DNA from: Oxyruncus cristatus
Taxonomy: Eukaryota > Chordata > Aves > Passeriformes > Cotingidae
NCBI GenBank assembly: GCA_013399855.1
Contig: VXAY01002212.1
Span: 53,783 to 117,782, forward strand
DNA: 64,000 bases
Reading direction: 5' to 3'
The notes beneath the pieces are model-generated. The model was not told the DNA's origin. It did no database searches and worked only from the letters and a program-made list of their open reading frames with translations. Below are positions 25,769-39,907 of this stretch, in pieces. A program made the translations under genes and the position numbers. Position 1 is the stretch's first letter. Every line of letters starts with the position of its first letter.

Positions 25769-26425
25769 AGAATCACAGAATCATCAAGGCTGGAAAAGAG
25801 CTTCAAGATCATCCAGTCCAACCATCTGCTCAGCATCATCACTGTAACCCCTGAACCACTAAACTGCATCATCCAGCACCAGATCCAGGTGTCTCTTAAA
25901 CACCTCCAAGGACTTCTCCGGGCAACCAAACTGATTTTTTTTCTAATATCTTATCTGAATCTCCACTGTCTCATTTTAAGGCCATTTCCTCTTGTCCTCC
26001 CACTGCAGGTAAGGCAGAAGTGACCAACCCTCACCTCAGTACAACTTTTTTTCACACAGTTGTAGAGAGCGATGAGGTCCGCCCTGAGCCTTCTCTTCTT
26101 GAGACTAAGCAAATCCAGCTCCCTCAGCTGCTCCCCATCAGTCATGATTTCTAGACTCTTCACCAGCTTTCTTGCCCTTCTCTGGACATGCTCCTATGTC
26201 CTTCTTGTAGTGAGGGGCCCAAAACTGGACATAGGATTTGAGGTGCGGCCTCACCACAGTGCCCAGTACAGGAGGACAGTCACTGGCCTGGTCCCACTGG
26301 CCACACTGTTCCTGATACAGGCCAAGATGCCATTGGCCTTCTTGGCCACCTGAGCACACTGCTGGCCCATGTTCAGTCAACTGTCAACCAGCACTCCCAA
26401 GTTCCTTTCTTCCAACGAAAACAAC
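25769..26425 (-). mobile_element. CR1 LINE fragment, about 655 nt, 5'-truncated
   Basis: Reverse-oriented CR1. The tail-side end at 25769 begins AGAATCACAGAATCATCAAG, the complement of the octamer tail, followed by GGCTGGAAAAGAGCTTCAAG and TCATCCAGTCCAACC. Further right come GTTGTAGAGAGCGATGAGGT, TTTCTTGCCCTTCTCTGGAC, GGCCACACTGTTCCTGATAC and CATTGGCCTTCTTGGCCACC, which are ORF2 C-terminal coding sequence read backwards. Truncated near 26425. Confidence 0.94.
25951..26380 (-). pseudogene. CR1 ORF2 C-terminal remnant, frameshifted
   Basis: Minus-strand translations in two frames (25951-26163 and 26138-26380) carry CR1 ORF2 tail motifs such as [18 protein letters not shown]. The conserved reading switches frame near 26150, so the remnant is broken. 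No catalytic reverse transcriptase motif remains. Confidence 0.8.
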
Positions 26426-28417
26426 AGCCTAATGCTCAGCTCAGGTCAAAAATGTATATTATATGTTTTAATTTACTGAGAAAGAAAGAGAGATAAAAAC
26501 AAAGATTACTGTGCTGTGGTATAACCTCTGGCTTTCTTGCATTTTAAATAAATATTTTTGCCTAAATTGGAGACAGAGTGCTCAGGTCACGGAAAGAGCT
26601 GTTTTCTAAAATCTGTAGCCCACTATTACTCATAATCAGAAGAGTTAGACTTGCTAAATGTAATATTGGATTGCTATTAGCAACACAGGAGAAAAAAAAA
26701 TAAAAATTAGAATCTCAATGAAAAATTGTTTTTAAAAAGAGTATTGTTACCCTAAAAACTCAGTTATTACACTACTCACTTTTCATTTCAATTAGCAATA
26801 CTTCATCAGTTTTCTTTCAGAAATAACTGAGGTAAATGTTCTTATGAAAAGCAGATAGAAGTTACTCTTAAAAAAAAAAAAAAGGCATAGATGAACAGTA
26901 CTGACTTTGACAAGGAGGAAACAGCAAAATCTCAAAAATTTTACTATGATAACTTTATACGAGGCTGAACATTTCCCAGACATAAACATCTACATTTCTT
27001 CAGATGAATTTAATTGTATGTGTTCAAAAAACTCTGATCTTGTCTTTAGTCTCTAGGCAATAGGGGGAATAGAAAACAAATAGTAACAACCTTGAAGGTT
27101 ACAGTGATATCTCAGTGAGTGAGCTATTGGAATGTAAATCAAGTTATTAATAGCAGTTTTTAATTATATTATGATAGTCCCTACAAATTCTAGCTGAACA
27201 TCAGTACACAGCTGTGCTGGCACTTTACAGGCAGATGAAGAAAACAGTCCCTGCTGACAAGAATTTAAGATCAGAATTTTAGGTAAGGCAGAAAAAATGG
27301 TCAAATTAGATTTGTTGAATCAAAAGTGAGTCAGAATGATAAGTCAGCAATAAAATATGAGGTTAGCAGAGTGAGTGGAGACTCAGGTTTCTACCTGACA
27401 AAGAAATTAGAAATAAGAAAAAAACCTGTCAGGTCATTAGAATCAAAACCGAATAAAAAAATAGAAATTATCCTGTTCTGGAAAACCTGGTTGCTCCCTC
27501 TGGTAGTGCCAGTAGCCTCCAACACACAGATGCCTCTGTTTTCCCTCAATTGCCTCCTGACATCCAGGCAATAGCCTCCTCAGCACCACAGCCCGCGTGC
27601 TTTCACGGCACAATGCTGCGGCAAGAGAACACTGTGATAGCGTTCCCCAAATACCCTCCTCAAAGAGCACGTTGGGAAGGAGGCATCACTGTAGGGATAT
27701 TTTGATGCAGTTTTTGGTTTTTTGTTTGCGATGTCAAACACTGAAGTGGTTCTGAAAAGGTTAGTGAAGTGACTACATTAAAGGACTATAATGACAAGTA
27801 CAAACGAATGGCTGATGAAGAACATTATGTCTATAAGCAGGTAAATACTGACAAATAATTTCAGGAATATTAATGTTGCTTTTCTTTCAAATCCATTTCA
27901 CTTCTATTCACAGTCACCTCTTTGCATTGCAGGAATAATTTGCCAAAACAGGGAATTTTAAATTCATACTAGAGAACACTAGAAAACAGAATTGTTATTT
28001 ATAGCTAGGAGTACTTGTACCAGAAATATGACTGATTTTTTTTCTGGCCAGGGAACACAAGAGCACGTGACACATTTGTTCAGTAAAAATCAGCTAAAAT
28101 TTAAAGAACAGCTTCACTTTCTGTTCCAGCAGATGAATAATTGCTTTCAGAAACAATCCAGCAAACAGCTTCTACTCAACAAATTTGGAAAAATGCCACA
28201 TAAATAGTGAACCAGGAAAATTAGTTTTGACTGCTTAATATTAATCTAGAGGAAAAATCGACTAATCTCTGTGTCAGGATCGTTAAGCAAGCAGACATGC
28301 TTACACTGTAACGAGACTGTTCTTCAAATAGTAGCAGGTCCCATTTTGTCTAGTTGTGGATCACGCTAACTCCAAATTTGCACTGTAGTGCAAACCAGGC
28401 CATCAGGCATTAAGCAA

Positions 28418-28472
28418 GGAAACTAGCATTTCTGGAATCGTTTATAAATGAGGAAATTAGCATTTCTAGAAT
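28418..28472 (+). repeat. Imperfect tandem duplication, period 34
   Basis: GGAAACTAGCATTTCTGGAAT and GGAAATTAGCATTTCTAGAAT, 19 of 21 positions alike, separated by 13 nt. Confidence 0.7.
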
Positions 28473-31205
28473 AAGCTACATTTAGCTGAGGAAGCAATAA
28501 AGAACCCATGAATTATTCCATGTGAAGAGAGAGCTTCTAACAAAATGTATCTGAGGTAATAACACTGTAACAACACAATGGTAGGGATAAAAACTATTTT
28601 ATAGTTTTATAGCTTCAAACTCAACATTCTTGCTACTAAGACACTGTAAATTCCAGAAGTATGGCAGGAAGAATAATTTTGGCTTGTCTCAGACAGAGGA
28701 TAGCAGATGGACACCCCACTAGGTTCTCTCCACATCTTGCACAGTTTTCTTCTACTATATATACAAGCATATTCCTCGTCTTTTTTAATGATAAGTTCAG
28801 CATTGTTTAGAAAATTACCCATAGCTACTTTCAAAAACATAAAAATGTGTTTCCTTTTTCAGAATAGAACAGTGTACATTTCAGTTACGTATTTGTTGCT
28901 CCAGTGTTAAGTGCAAAATTAAAACCCAATACTATATGTTCACACATGATTTGAAACATTTGTTACTAAAAGTAAACTCAGGCATACACTAAAAATTGAA
29001 AGTATAAAGCAAAATTCGGAGATAAAACTGATGTATTTATGCATTCTAAGTGGAGTCTATACTACTTGAATAGATACACAAAATAACAGCAGCTCAATTT
29101 TGTAAATTCTAATGTGCCATAGATTAGATATGTATTAGACAGGCTAATCTAACAAAACTCTTGCCTACAGAGTGAAACCTACGTTTTTCTTTTCCTCTGA
29201 CTTCTAAGAAAATCACAATAGTTCCTGGCTTAAAAATAAGTGAATAGTTGCAATCATACTCCTTACGTTTCTTTTGCTGTTACTCAAAAGAAACAGAAGT
29301 CTGCATTTTTCTGACTTCCTAGTGTCAGAAGCACTGGTGGAAAAAAACAAGTGACATAGAGTAAATTACTGGTGCTGCTCCTTCAAAGTTGTTTCCAGAA
29401 CCTGACCTTGCCTTTCTTATTCCTTATTAAAAATGTGCATACAATTAGTACATATTTTCTCTATTTCCACTGAGAGGCTGTAAACCTTATCAGTGCCATT
29501 CCATTGACTCTACAAGTAAAATTATTAGGAAGCATGTATTTCAGCGGTGGGTACACTGGGATATATTTTCTGTTAATTGTTCTGTACTGCTTCATAATTA
29601 TGTTTGGTTTACTTAGCTTTGCCTGTAATTAGGAATTTTTATTAAGCCTGATCATTCAGTCTAGCTTGTAATACCATATAAAAGTAGAAATAAATAAATA
29701 AGGGAAACAGTTTGGATGCAGTGAAAAACTAAATAGGTGGATATGATAAATTTATAAATTCTCAGTAATTCTCGTAAATTCTCAATTTACCTCTCTAGCA
29801 GCTAACAATCCTAGGCAGATTTCTGCTGCATCTGAAACAATGTGACTTCAATAAAGCTATGAGTGAAAGATGGCTTTACTTTAATTAAGGTGCAAGAGAA
29901 ACCATCTGCTCAAATCAAAAATACAGAGTTTATTTAACAATGAATGTGTGGTAGAGAGATAGAAAAAAATGGAAAGAAAAGAGAGAAAGAAAGAGCACTT
30001 CAACATCAAATGCAGTATTTTAGGCAGGACTATCGGCCAGTTAATGAAGAAATACAGAATGCCATTTGATGCAAGATTTCTTAAGAACTTGTCAATGGAT
30101 TGTATAAGAAGTGAATATCTTTGTCCTACTCAGCCAAGACAAGGGCACAGATTGCATTATCCATTATAATACAAAAACTGAAGCAAGTCTTTGTTGCCTG
30201 CACTAGCAATTTAAATGTACTGCTTGTGAGATTAGCTTTTTTTCATCTTGCAGTCTTGTGATATTGTGTTTAAATCCATTATTAGACCGGAATATCATCC
30301 TTTGGGTCTTAGATTTTAACTGTTTTAATTAGACAATACTAAACCTAGATTTGATTATCTCCAATGTCCCTTAATGAGCTAATGTAATTTTTTTAGTTAC
30401 TTTATGAAAATCCTAATGAATATGTTCAGTTTATTCATATTGATTTCAGTTGCTACTCCACAAGACAAAAACATGTACATTTTATTCCATTTACTGGAAA
30501 ACAGTTGAATGATGAAGTTCTCAACTCAAGTAACAGATGTGACAAAATTTCACCTTATAGTATTAGGTGTCTAACAAACTGCTTACTGTGGAGAAATCGG
30601 GACAACGTATTTTCCCCAAAGTTTTCATGTTGCTATCTTCATAAACAGCTTCCATATTATTAATTAGAAATTATCAATCTTTCTTTACTGTGGACCAAGA
30701 TTAGTTTTGCAGCTTAATAGAGAAGTGAATGGAGCTCAAAGTTAAATGAAGATTGAACCACTAAAAAGAAATCTTGCAAGCAGTATCTAAGTGGTCCATT
30801 TTACAAAAATACTTCACAGACACAGTCAAAAAGGCCTACCCTCTCTGACTAACTCTTGCCAGTTGTAAGCAAAAGATCATATCCATCCACCCACAACCTC
30901 ATAGCAAAAGGAATCTGAAGAATGAGGCAACAGTAGTTCCTAACTTCTAGTGCAATGGACATCACAGGGAAAGTGAATGAGGCAGTAGAGAGAACAAAAG
31001 AAAATGGAGGGGGGGGAACCATCATAAAATGGATAAAAGCATTAAGAATCTTGTTCTTGCTATAATAATAAAACAAACAAAAAAATCTAAAACAGTAAAA
31101 GCATGAAAATTCAAAACCAACCTCAGATTAAAGGTAAAGAGAGATAAAGAGATAAAATGAAATCTCAGGCTGAGGACACATTTCTCATGATGTCACTGGA
31201 AGCAG

Positions 31206-31265
31206 GGACTGGAAGGACTCCAAGAGATCAGACTGTCTGCAGGTAGGATTACCTACACCTATAGC
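31206..31265 (-). mobile_element. Possible old CR1 3' fragment
   Basis: GGACTGGAAGGACTCCAAGA, GATCAGACTG and CTGCAGGTAGGATTACCTAC resemble the complement of a CR1 3' region. No tail and little distal similarity, so this is tentative. Confidence 0.4.
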
Positions 31266-31658
31266 ACTTACCTGATCTGGATAGACCCATGACAGCATCC
31301 TGTGGAATACCTGTGGTTATTTATGTACATCTTTGAAGCACTATTTATTTCCTAAGGCTTTTTTTTTTTTTCTAGACCATTTAGTTCCCATACAACCCTA
31401 CTTCACTAACACAACAGTGTGACCTCCATGCAAATAAAGGATACACAAATGCAATCTAAAGGACAATATAAAATAATACCTAGATGCTGATATCTAGTGT
31501 TAAGCAGAATACAGGCAAGTAGAAACTAACTGAACTTAAAGCATGGTGGATTAGTAAACACATCATTTAACCTAACTAAATACTTTGTTTAGTTTTCCAA
31601 CTTTACACCATTTTCAGTGTTACTTGCCATCAAGTCAAAACTAAAAACAGTGCAGAGA

Positions 31659-31680
31659 GCATGCTCCAGCATGCTCCAGA
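31659..31680 (+). repeat. 10-nt tandem duplication
   Basis: AGCATGCTCC occurs twice in direct succession. Confidence 0.7.
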
Positions 31681-32036
31681 AATATCACACAGTCATGTGG
31701 TGGCAGGGATGTTGTCACTTCAAATGAAATAAAATTAAGTATGATTATGTAGGTGATATAAAGCCTAAACTGGTGGATAAATTTAAGATGGATAAAGTCC
31801 CACTAAAGCTGCTGCCTATCTCCTTAGATTCTCTGAAGGTGATAATAAAACATCAAGATTTGTAAGGTTTTGTGACAGCCCATACAGTTTAATTCTGACT
31901 TTCAACTTGAAACAGTTTCAGTATTTTTAAAAAAAATGGTATCTACTTCTTCTCCTAATTCTCTGAACACCACTCATATAGGTCTTCTCAAGGCAGCCTA
32001 ATACAAACCATCGAGATTCAATGCCTCAAAGATTTA

Positions 32037-32140
32037 CAATCATAGATCGATCATATAATACCATGAGTTGAAAGGGACCCACAAGGATCATCAAGTCCAG
32101 CTCCTGGCTCTGCACAGGACAACCCCAAAAATTGCACCAC
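32037..32140 (-). mobile_element. CR1 LINE 3' fragment
   Basis: Reverse-oriented CR1 terminal region: a decayed octamer tail (AATCATAGATCGATCATA), then GAGTTGAAAGGGACCCACAA, GGATCATCAAGTCCAGCTCC, TGGCTCTGCACAGGACAACC and CCAAAAATTGCACCAC. The phrase 'tcctggctctgcacaggac' marks a different CR1 subfamily from the copies at 25.8 and 57.1 kb. Confidence 0.88.
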
Positions 32141-34224
32141 AATTTAAGAAGGTTCTATTAGTTGCACTAGTTTTAACAACCATGTAAGTAGGTTTTATAT
32201 AACTGTTTAATAAATTGATTACTTCCTTATAGCAGAGGTGGGCCCCTGTTCCAGACTGGAAGACCTGCATCTGTCCCACAGGACATGTGCCTGATCCACC
32301 ACAGAACAGACCATATTGAACAGCAAAACCCTGCACTACTCTGGCCTCTATGTTTTATATTATTTACCCAACCACATCTAGCTCAAGGTGAATGTATGCA
32401 CTCCAGGGCACAGCACTTAGGATGGTTTTGAATCCAGTTTTGAAACAAATTCCCTGGCACAACTGATGGCATAAATATTAGGTATCACAAGTTCCCCTTA
32501 AATATAATTTTCATTGTAATTTTTATGCTTTCCATATTATTAGTTTTTTACTCTTGAAAAGGCAGAGAAGGTATGAGGATGTTAAAAAGGAAAAACTATT
32601 AAATAATGTATGCTGTAATTGAAAAGTAAAAGCCAGACAGCATCAAGAGTTTTCTAGGCAGTATAATGGCTTTATCTGTTTCTGAAAATGAGTCATTACA
32701 TTTCAGCAAATGCATGGTCACCAATCTTATTCTTGCATAAAAATCCATTATCGTCTTGTGTAACAGTAGTAGATATGATAAAAAAATGAAAATATTTCAT
32801 ATTGTGAAGCACATTTCTTTCAAAATGAAAGAACACCACTTCTTCCAACATCTTCTGGAGGAGCAGCAAGGAGGAAGTTAAGTTAAGTTGACAATGTTGA
32901 AATAGCCCATCTCTCAACTAACACTAAAATTGTAACAACTGTATATATAGTCATGTAAATGAAAAAGAAAGGTGACATCAAATGTTTCAATTTTGTCAAG
33001 CTAAAATAGTCTAGCTCACTTGAAGAATATTATTCTTGATTCTTCTTGTTTCTGACCTTGACATTATCATATTTTGTTCTTCATTGAAGCAAAGAAATAT
33101 GTCAAAACTACAAAATCCTTCACAAAACAGAACTGCTGAACAAGAGATTGTCGGACAACTGTAGCTACTGTCTCTTAAAGTCACATCCTGAATACACAGA
33201 ATTGTGGTCCTACATTCACTGAGGTTTCTTTGTCATCATCCTCTAAACGATAAAAAAAAGAAAAAATCAAACCAAAATAAAAAACTTCATGTAGAGTACA
33301 CTGAAATAATAATAATCACAAATCTGCACTGGGAAATCAATCAATATTCAATAAATTCATAAATAAATTGTTCCTATATTGTCTTTCCCCATGGTTAGAT
33401 AGCATTCTAGATCTACATGAACATACATACACAATGCACATATATGTCTCTTACCTGTGGATACCCAAACTAACAAATTTATCTTTAAGCTCATAAATGG
33501 CAAAAATGAGCTTTTAGCTAACAAAATAACATTGTCTCCTGTAGAGGGTGGAGGCTGGGAGGTAGTCAAACATTCCATACAACACATACCAAAAATCCTG
33601 ACCACTTTATGGAGTTCACTAATAACTCTATTAGAGAGAAGAAGAATTATTACAGTGTATTGGCACTGACCATTTTCTCAGCAATGAGCAGCTGTTCTGT
33701 TGCACTGTTAGTACAACCTTACCAAGAGCTGCCAGCACTGACACTTTAAAAACAATTACGTCACCCATGGGTATAAACACCTTAGAATAATTTGACAACT
33801 GTCAAGGCAAGTAAGGCGAATAAAAAAAGTTAATTTTTGACAGATATACCAGACAAAAAAAAGTGCAGAAATATTAATAAACATCTTAGCTTTGATTTGG
33901 TATAGAAATTTTGGAAAAAAATGAAGACATAACATCTTAGTATTCCTATCTGTAGGAATGAGCAGGAAGGGTTGTCCTTGTCCAAAAAGCCTCTACAGCT
34001 TCAAATAAAACACAGATATTTCTATACACACTATTAACAAGTGCAACACATTTCTGCTATGCAATAAAAAACAGAGACATTTCTCCTGTGCAGCCTGGAG
34101 GCCAGACCGCTTATCTGAGCTAAGATATAGATGAATTATTTCCTATTAGTTACCTAGTGAACAAAGTGAAACTGCTTCAATAGATCAAAAAGAGAGTAGA
34201 TAGTCATCTGATAACTGGGACCAC

Positions 34225-34237
34225 TCACTAGGGGGTA
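34225..34237 (+). promoter_or_regulatory. CTCF-like core motif (candidate)
   Basis: TCACTAGGGGGTA differs at two core positions from the usual CCASYAGRKGGCR. A single weak match in 64 kb is near chance expectation. Confidence 0.2.
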
Positions 34238-34323
34238 TAGGAGTGTAGCCAAGCAGGGACTTTTATCTGATTCTCCTGTGCTCTAGAAGACATCTCATTT
34301 ACTGAACATTATTCTTTTTGGCA

Positions 34324-34361
<38 letters not shown>

Positions 34362-34370
34362 TCCCTTTCC
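34324..34370. repeat. (CT)n microsatellite
   Basis: About 36 nt of CT repeats ending in CCCT-type interruptions, a polypyrimidine/polypurine tract capable of forming triplex DNA. Confidence 0.97.
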
Positions 34371-34440
34371 TTGCATTTTGATGAAAAATATTCAGATATG
34401 AGGTAGGTCCTCACTAAAGAGCTGTCATTGGTAGCATCAC

Positions 34441-34468
34441 TTTTTTTTTTAATTATTATTATTATTTT
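34441..34468. repeat. Poly(T) plus (ATT)n
   Basis: T10 followed by about five ATT units. Confidence 0.9.
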
Positions 34469-35139
34469 TGGCAACATGAATTGGCATCTGCTGTGAAAGC
34501 TCACAATTTGCAGAAAATGCCAGCTCTAATTATCCTAGAGCCTTAACTTATCACTGCCAAAATGAAGGCAAGATTGGCATGCCACTTGGGTCTGTTACAA
34601 CACAAGGTCAGACATTGCTACCACTGTTACTGGAATTATCTGTGGTACATAAAAATAGCAGAACAAGAAAAGAAAATCCCTACTAATGGGTAAGGAATAT
34701 TTAATCATCTAACAGTGGAATTTTCTCTTCATTGATTACAGCGATGTCCCTACATGCCTTCTCCAGAGAAAACAAAAACATGGACACATAACATCCAAAC
34801 CTAGACAATTTAGATATATGGAACATGAAATTCGTAACAGACAAAAAGTATTACTAATTTTAAATATGTTTTTCCCAGAAACTGAAGCTGGCTTTATAAT
34901 TACTCAGAGTTGCATTTTTCATTATTTTTATATCAATAATGGAATTGACAAAAAAATTCTGATTATGAAGCATCTGCAAGGAAATCCTGGAGTTCCAGTA
35001 CTCTAGTGGGAGGTGTCACAGCAGACAGACCCTCTGGGAGTTTCTTGGTGTCCCCTCCCTACATACGCACTAATTCATGGGATTCCCTCATAATTTTATC
35101 TTGAATACAGAGAATGAATTCATTTAATACCTTATGAAG

Positions 35140-35159
35140 AAAAAAAAAAAAAAAAAAAA
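35140..35159 (+). repeat. Poly(A) tract, 20 nt
   Basis: Twenty A. I see no poly(A) signal or retrocopy body immediately upstream and no clear target-site duplication. Confidence 0.9.
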
Positions 35160-36063
35160 CTCAGACCCAACAAGGCTTTACTTGTTTTTGAAACTCTAAA
35201 AATGCTCTTTTTGAAATAATGCATGGTGAGTGATATGTCATTTCAGAAATACAGATTATGAAAAGTACATGAAGCCTATGTTCTGTTTAGAATTCAATAA
35301 ATTCCAGACTTCAAATTGTGTTCAAAGTATTCTATGTTTCAGCCTGAAAACTAAAAGTCTGCAAAATGCTCCAAATAAAGACTGTAGGAAGCAACAACGC
35401 TCCACAGCAGAACTGAATGTTTCACAACATCAATAAAACTTGCATTTCTTTAAAAGGTCTTTATTGAATAATAAGAAACCTCATCTATGAATAACACAAT
35501 TCATGTTACCTACTACTTCTGGAAGAAAAAAAATTAAATCAAAGAAATCAGTTGTAAGTAGCTTGAGTAACAAGACTTAGGAAAAAATATTGAATTGTCC
35601 AGCATTAGATAATGCCCACAGAAACATTTAATAGAACGGAATAGATGATCTGTGAGGCATACAGCAGCTTCCTACCAGCTGCGCTCAAAGGCAACAGAGT
35701 ACAAACCTATTTGCCTAAGAACTGCTGCAATCTCAAATCCATAGTAGATGTGGGTTACATTTTAACACTGGGCTTGATGTGGACACAAGGGAGCAAGGCC
35801 AGCAGAGCATCAAAAAGGACTTGTCTCTAACAGCCTATTCAAGTTCTTAAAAAGCTGCACCCTTGTAGGTACAGAGGTTGCTGTAGCCCCATTGATCTTA
35901 CAAAAATAAACAGGATAAAAGGATAAAGACATGTGAATACTGATGGATCAATGATCTGTGATAGCTAGTCTGTACTACAAAGAAAAAGAACATTTTAGCA
36001 ATCCTTTTTGGCAACTGCTGAGGCTCGCAACCCCTTATCAATGGTACACTTAGAAAGACATAT

Positions 36064-36090
36064 AACAAAGTGAATTTGTAACACTTTGTT
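36064..36090. repeat. Perfect 9-bp stem hairpin
   Basis: AACAAAGTG and CACTTTGTT are exact reverse complements with a 9-nt spacer. Confidence 0.6.
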
Positions 36091-39000
36091 GAAAAATGGT
36101 GCTATAGCATCCGGGATATCACCGACAACAATTAAATGTAAACATTGGTATATATTAAATATCATTCTGAATTGATGTCAACTATGTCAAGGTTATAAGC
36201 CAATCTATATTACCCTGAGAATGCCAAACTCCTACTGGTTCCCAATTTAAAAAGTGCTGACTGTCTAGGAATTGGCTGAGACAGGACAATATAACCTTGT
36301 ACCTTACAAAGCATTTTTATATGCCAAGGACACCATAGCAAACAAGCAACTGTGAAGGAAGGTGAATCTTCAGCTGCCTACTGATTTCAGGAATCTCAGA
36401 TTTGGAAGTCCACTATAAGTTAACTCATAATTTACTCCTTCAAGGAATGAAGAAAAGATGTGTCAAATCAAGAACTCTGAACACATGTCATTCTAGGGGA
36501 AAAAAATGCCTGAGAATTTGTTGATGGTTCATGGAATAGACAAAAACACCCCAGGTCACAGAAGAAGGGCATAATCACAATGCTACATTTGAAACTGTAT
36601 TTCAATTGACAAAATTGTAAGCTGTGAAAGAAACGTTCACTTACAACAGATAGAATAGCACCCTTTACTGATGGTGGTGCACTTAGTATGATGAAAAAAA
36701 GCTAGAGTACAACATCTTTACATGTCAGCAAAGACAGAACTATGAATAACAAAGGTATTACTTAGGATAGAAACAAATTTTGAAGACTGGTATGAAATAA
36801 AAGAAATAACATGTCAGGCATTTCTCTGAAGGTATGCAGACTTTTTTACTTTAGTCTTTTTAATGCTATACTCTATTTTTCTGAGCCATTTTGGCTCCTT
36901 GTTTCTTCTTACACTAGTTAGATATAAGGGCTGCAGATCTGTTTCAATGCTAGACCACCTTTTATTATTTTTTCAATTACCAATAGTTTATCTCATCACA
37001 CTTTCAACCAGGTAGTAGACTAAGTAGCAAATCTCTTACAGGGACATGCCTCTTTCATGCATTATAATAAAACTTAACATTGAGCACTTAAAGATAAAAG
37101 GTGTATTAAAATGCCTTTTTTTATCTGAAGAATTTTTTTTTTCTAAACTAGTCATAGTAAGTAGAAGACTGAAAGTCTAGTAATGAGCCAAATCATTACT
37201 TTTATCCATTTAACACTGCTATCCATTCAAGAGCTATTATAACTGATTTTGTTCTACCTACAAAGTAGTGTTCATCAACTAACACTAGTGAGCTGAACTC
37301 TTATCCCCCTACTCAAGAAATCAATGAGAAATCTTTCAAAGAGCATAGCACAGAATACCTAACTGTTTTTTGTGTACAAGTACTTGATCTTCTACAGAAA
37401 ACATTGGGAAGAGGTAGAATCCTACTTAATCATTCTTTCCCTGCTACTTTAGAAATGTTCTGAGAACATCATCTAAGGTAACTGAATGCTAGCAGTATCC
37501 CTGCAAATCTCTGACTCAGTCATGGAACAGACCATGCCAGCTACATGATGTACATTTAAACTGAACAGCAACTTTAAAATAAAAGTTAAAGAAGGCCATA
37601 TTTGTTCTTCCATTCCACCTTTAAAAGAGTTTTTCAGCAGAGTTATCTATTTTTTCTCTTGCAAATGAATGACATGGGTCACCAAGGCAAGTCTTGAGGA
37701 TACTCCAGAGTTTCCACTGGTAATATAGAAAATTCTCAACTTTTCACTGGTACTGTCTCATGGAAATGATCTGAGATAAACTCAGAGAGCAGATCACTGA
37801 AGTCAAAATATTAAAAGGTAAAACTAAGGGAGCTCTACTTTTTCATTCTCTCCACTTCATTTGTTCTGCAAAGTAAATTCTCAATGCTATCACTGGCCAG
37901 GAGCTTAAGAGTAGCTTTAATAGCCAAGCCTAAGAAAGTCCTGATTTTGAAACCTTTCCTCTCCAGTGATTAATGGGTGTCTGGGCTCCCTGCCCAATCT
38001 GTGGAGAGGGACACTTCAGATGGTGCTGCTAAGAGACATAAAGGGGAATGCAGATTTGCTGACAGCTAGTCGATGGGAAATGTCAGGGGTGCCCTTTCCC
38101 TGTGTCATGAAACAGTCATTCCACAAACCCCACATACACCCACACTGCCTCTCCATCAGGATGAGCATTCCCAACACGAGGGCAGAGCCACCCGCTCCAT
38201 TAGGTACTCAATCTGGCACAAAAATCACATCAGGTGAGGTGTGTGCACCTGGGGCAGTATGCCAGTGCTGATTTTGTCCTACACCAACCCAGCCTGAAGC
38301 CCTCCAGACCAAAAAAGGAAAGGATTATCTTCTTCAAGACATCAGTGGATGACAAAGTAGACTTCCTTGGGTCTGTTTCCTTTACTGAAATCAGGCACTG
38401 CTATTATAGGGGCAATTTCGAACCAAGGAATAAACTTGCTGAGTGGAATAACTTCACATTCTGTAGCTTTCATCTGAGATCGTTTGCAAAAATACTTATT
38501 TAACTCAGTAAATATGCCAATTATAGAAAATCAGTTTCCTTTCTTGTTTCCAACTGTAAGAAAAGAAACTGAAGCATAAGTCTTCTTGGTATGCTTATTT
38601 GTTCTAGACTAAGTAAAAACTGTCACTAAAACTTCAGCTACAGACTTGAGGGACACAGAGCTATTAAACCAGCAGCAGGCTCTGACCCTCCAGAGCCACT
38701 GCCTGTGAGAACAGAGCACAGGCTTTATGTGTTCCCAAGACACCTGACATAAAGGAAGAGGTGTGGGACTGAAAAGATACTGGAGGACAAACATCTTGGG
38801 GCATATTTGTCAGAGTGAAAAAACAGCTGGAGGTCACTCAAGTACCTCTGCAGCTCAATTTAAAAATAAATTATAGCATGATAAACTTTATTCAGGTAAA
38901 ACAGCATAAATACTGCACTTGTAACACTTCACTCCAAATATAGTGATCACAACAGCTTAGCTCAGCTACTGCCTAATGCTGCCTGACAGAGTCTGTATGT

Positions 39001-39892
39001 ATCTGACCCTACTGAAGTCCCCTAGGTGTCTAGAAACCTGCTTCTACACCTGTCCCAAACTGCCCTAAGCAATCCAGAATCAAAAGACTAATGAACATTC
39101 AAGAATTAGAACAATGCAGTCGATGAGGCTTCATAAGCAGCAAGAATATTCCTTTGTAACTTATTAATTATTCAATTATTACATGATAATAATATTACTG
39201 GAAACATGAAGATGCTTGTCAAAACTGGAGTCCCAAAACATAAGCACAGATTAAAAGATGGTGGCTGTTAAGGGAAACAGAAGGGAAAAAAACCCCAAAC
39301 CTACAGTTAGTTGAAGGCTGCTAGCCTTCAGAAAATATCATTGTTACTTTAGAGTCCTAAACAGCCCAAACAGCCATTATCTCATAAATATTATTTCTGT
39401 AAAAATCTGGTATTGTTTTCATAGTGAAAAAATAAAAATATAGTCAAACAAAAATATTTACACATAAATTTAATAAAAACACTATTTAGCAGAATAAGTA
39501 GATGTTACACTGAATGTACGTTTGCTCTTAGAAATCAGAGAGACATTTTCTTCTGAGATGCCACCAGTCTTGTTTCTTTTTCACCACACTGATTCTGCTG
39601 AGTATTTGCAATGACAAGAACACAGACAGAAGAGAAACAAATTGAATTTTCAGCTTCCAGCCACAAACTGGATGTCAGAGTAGTGGAAGCAATTCAAACA
39701 GGTCTGTGATACCACAGTGTTATTCTAATATCACTTGTAGAATTTTCACACAGCTTAAACTAAAAGGTGGCAGTCACAGAAAATATGGCAGATTAGATAC
39801 TGGTTTTCCAGACAGCAGCAGCTAACAAAAAAGAGCAGTTATAAAGAAAAAAGTAATTTATGGACATAAGATTGTTTGCCCTCTCTTGCCAG

Positions 39893-39907
39893 ATTTTTTT
39901 TTTTTTT
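39893..39907. repeat. Poly(T) tract
   Basis: T14 in unique sequence. Confidence 0.85.

Larger units (their letters stand above)
26426..32036. other. Unique AT-rich intronic DNA, no gene seen
   Basis: No coding segment recognised. A slightly GC-richer patch at about 27480-27690 contains short frames on both strands but no known domain. Confidence 0.7.

Noticed and set aside
34295..34504. Arg-Glu repeat protein on the minus strand
   Set aside because: It is the translation of the (CT)n microsatellite.
35100..35160. Processed pseudogene ending in poly(A)
   Set aside because: No recognisable gene body, no poly(A) signal at the right distance and no target-site duplication.
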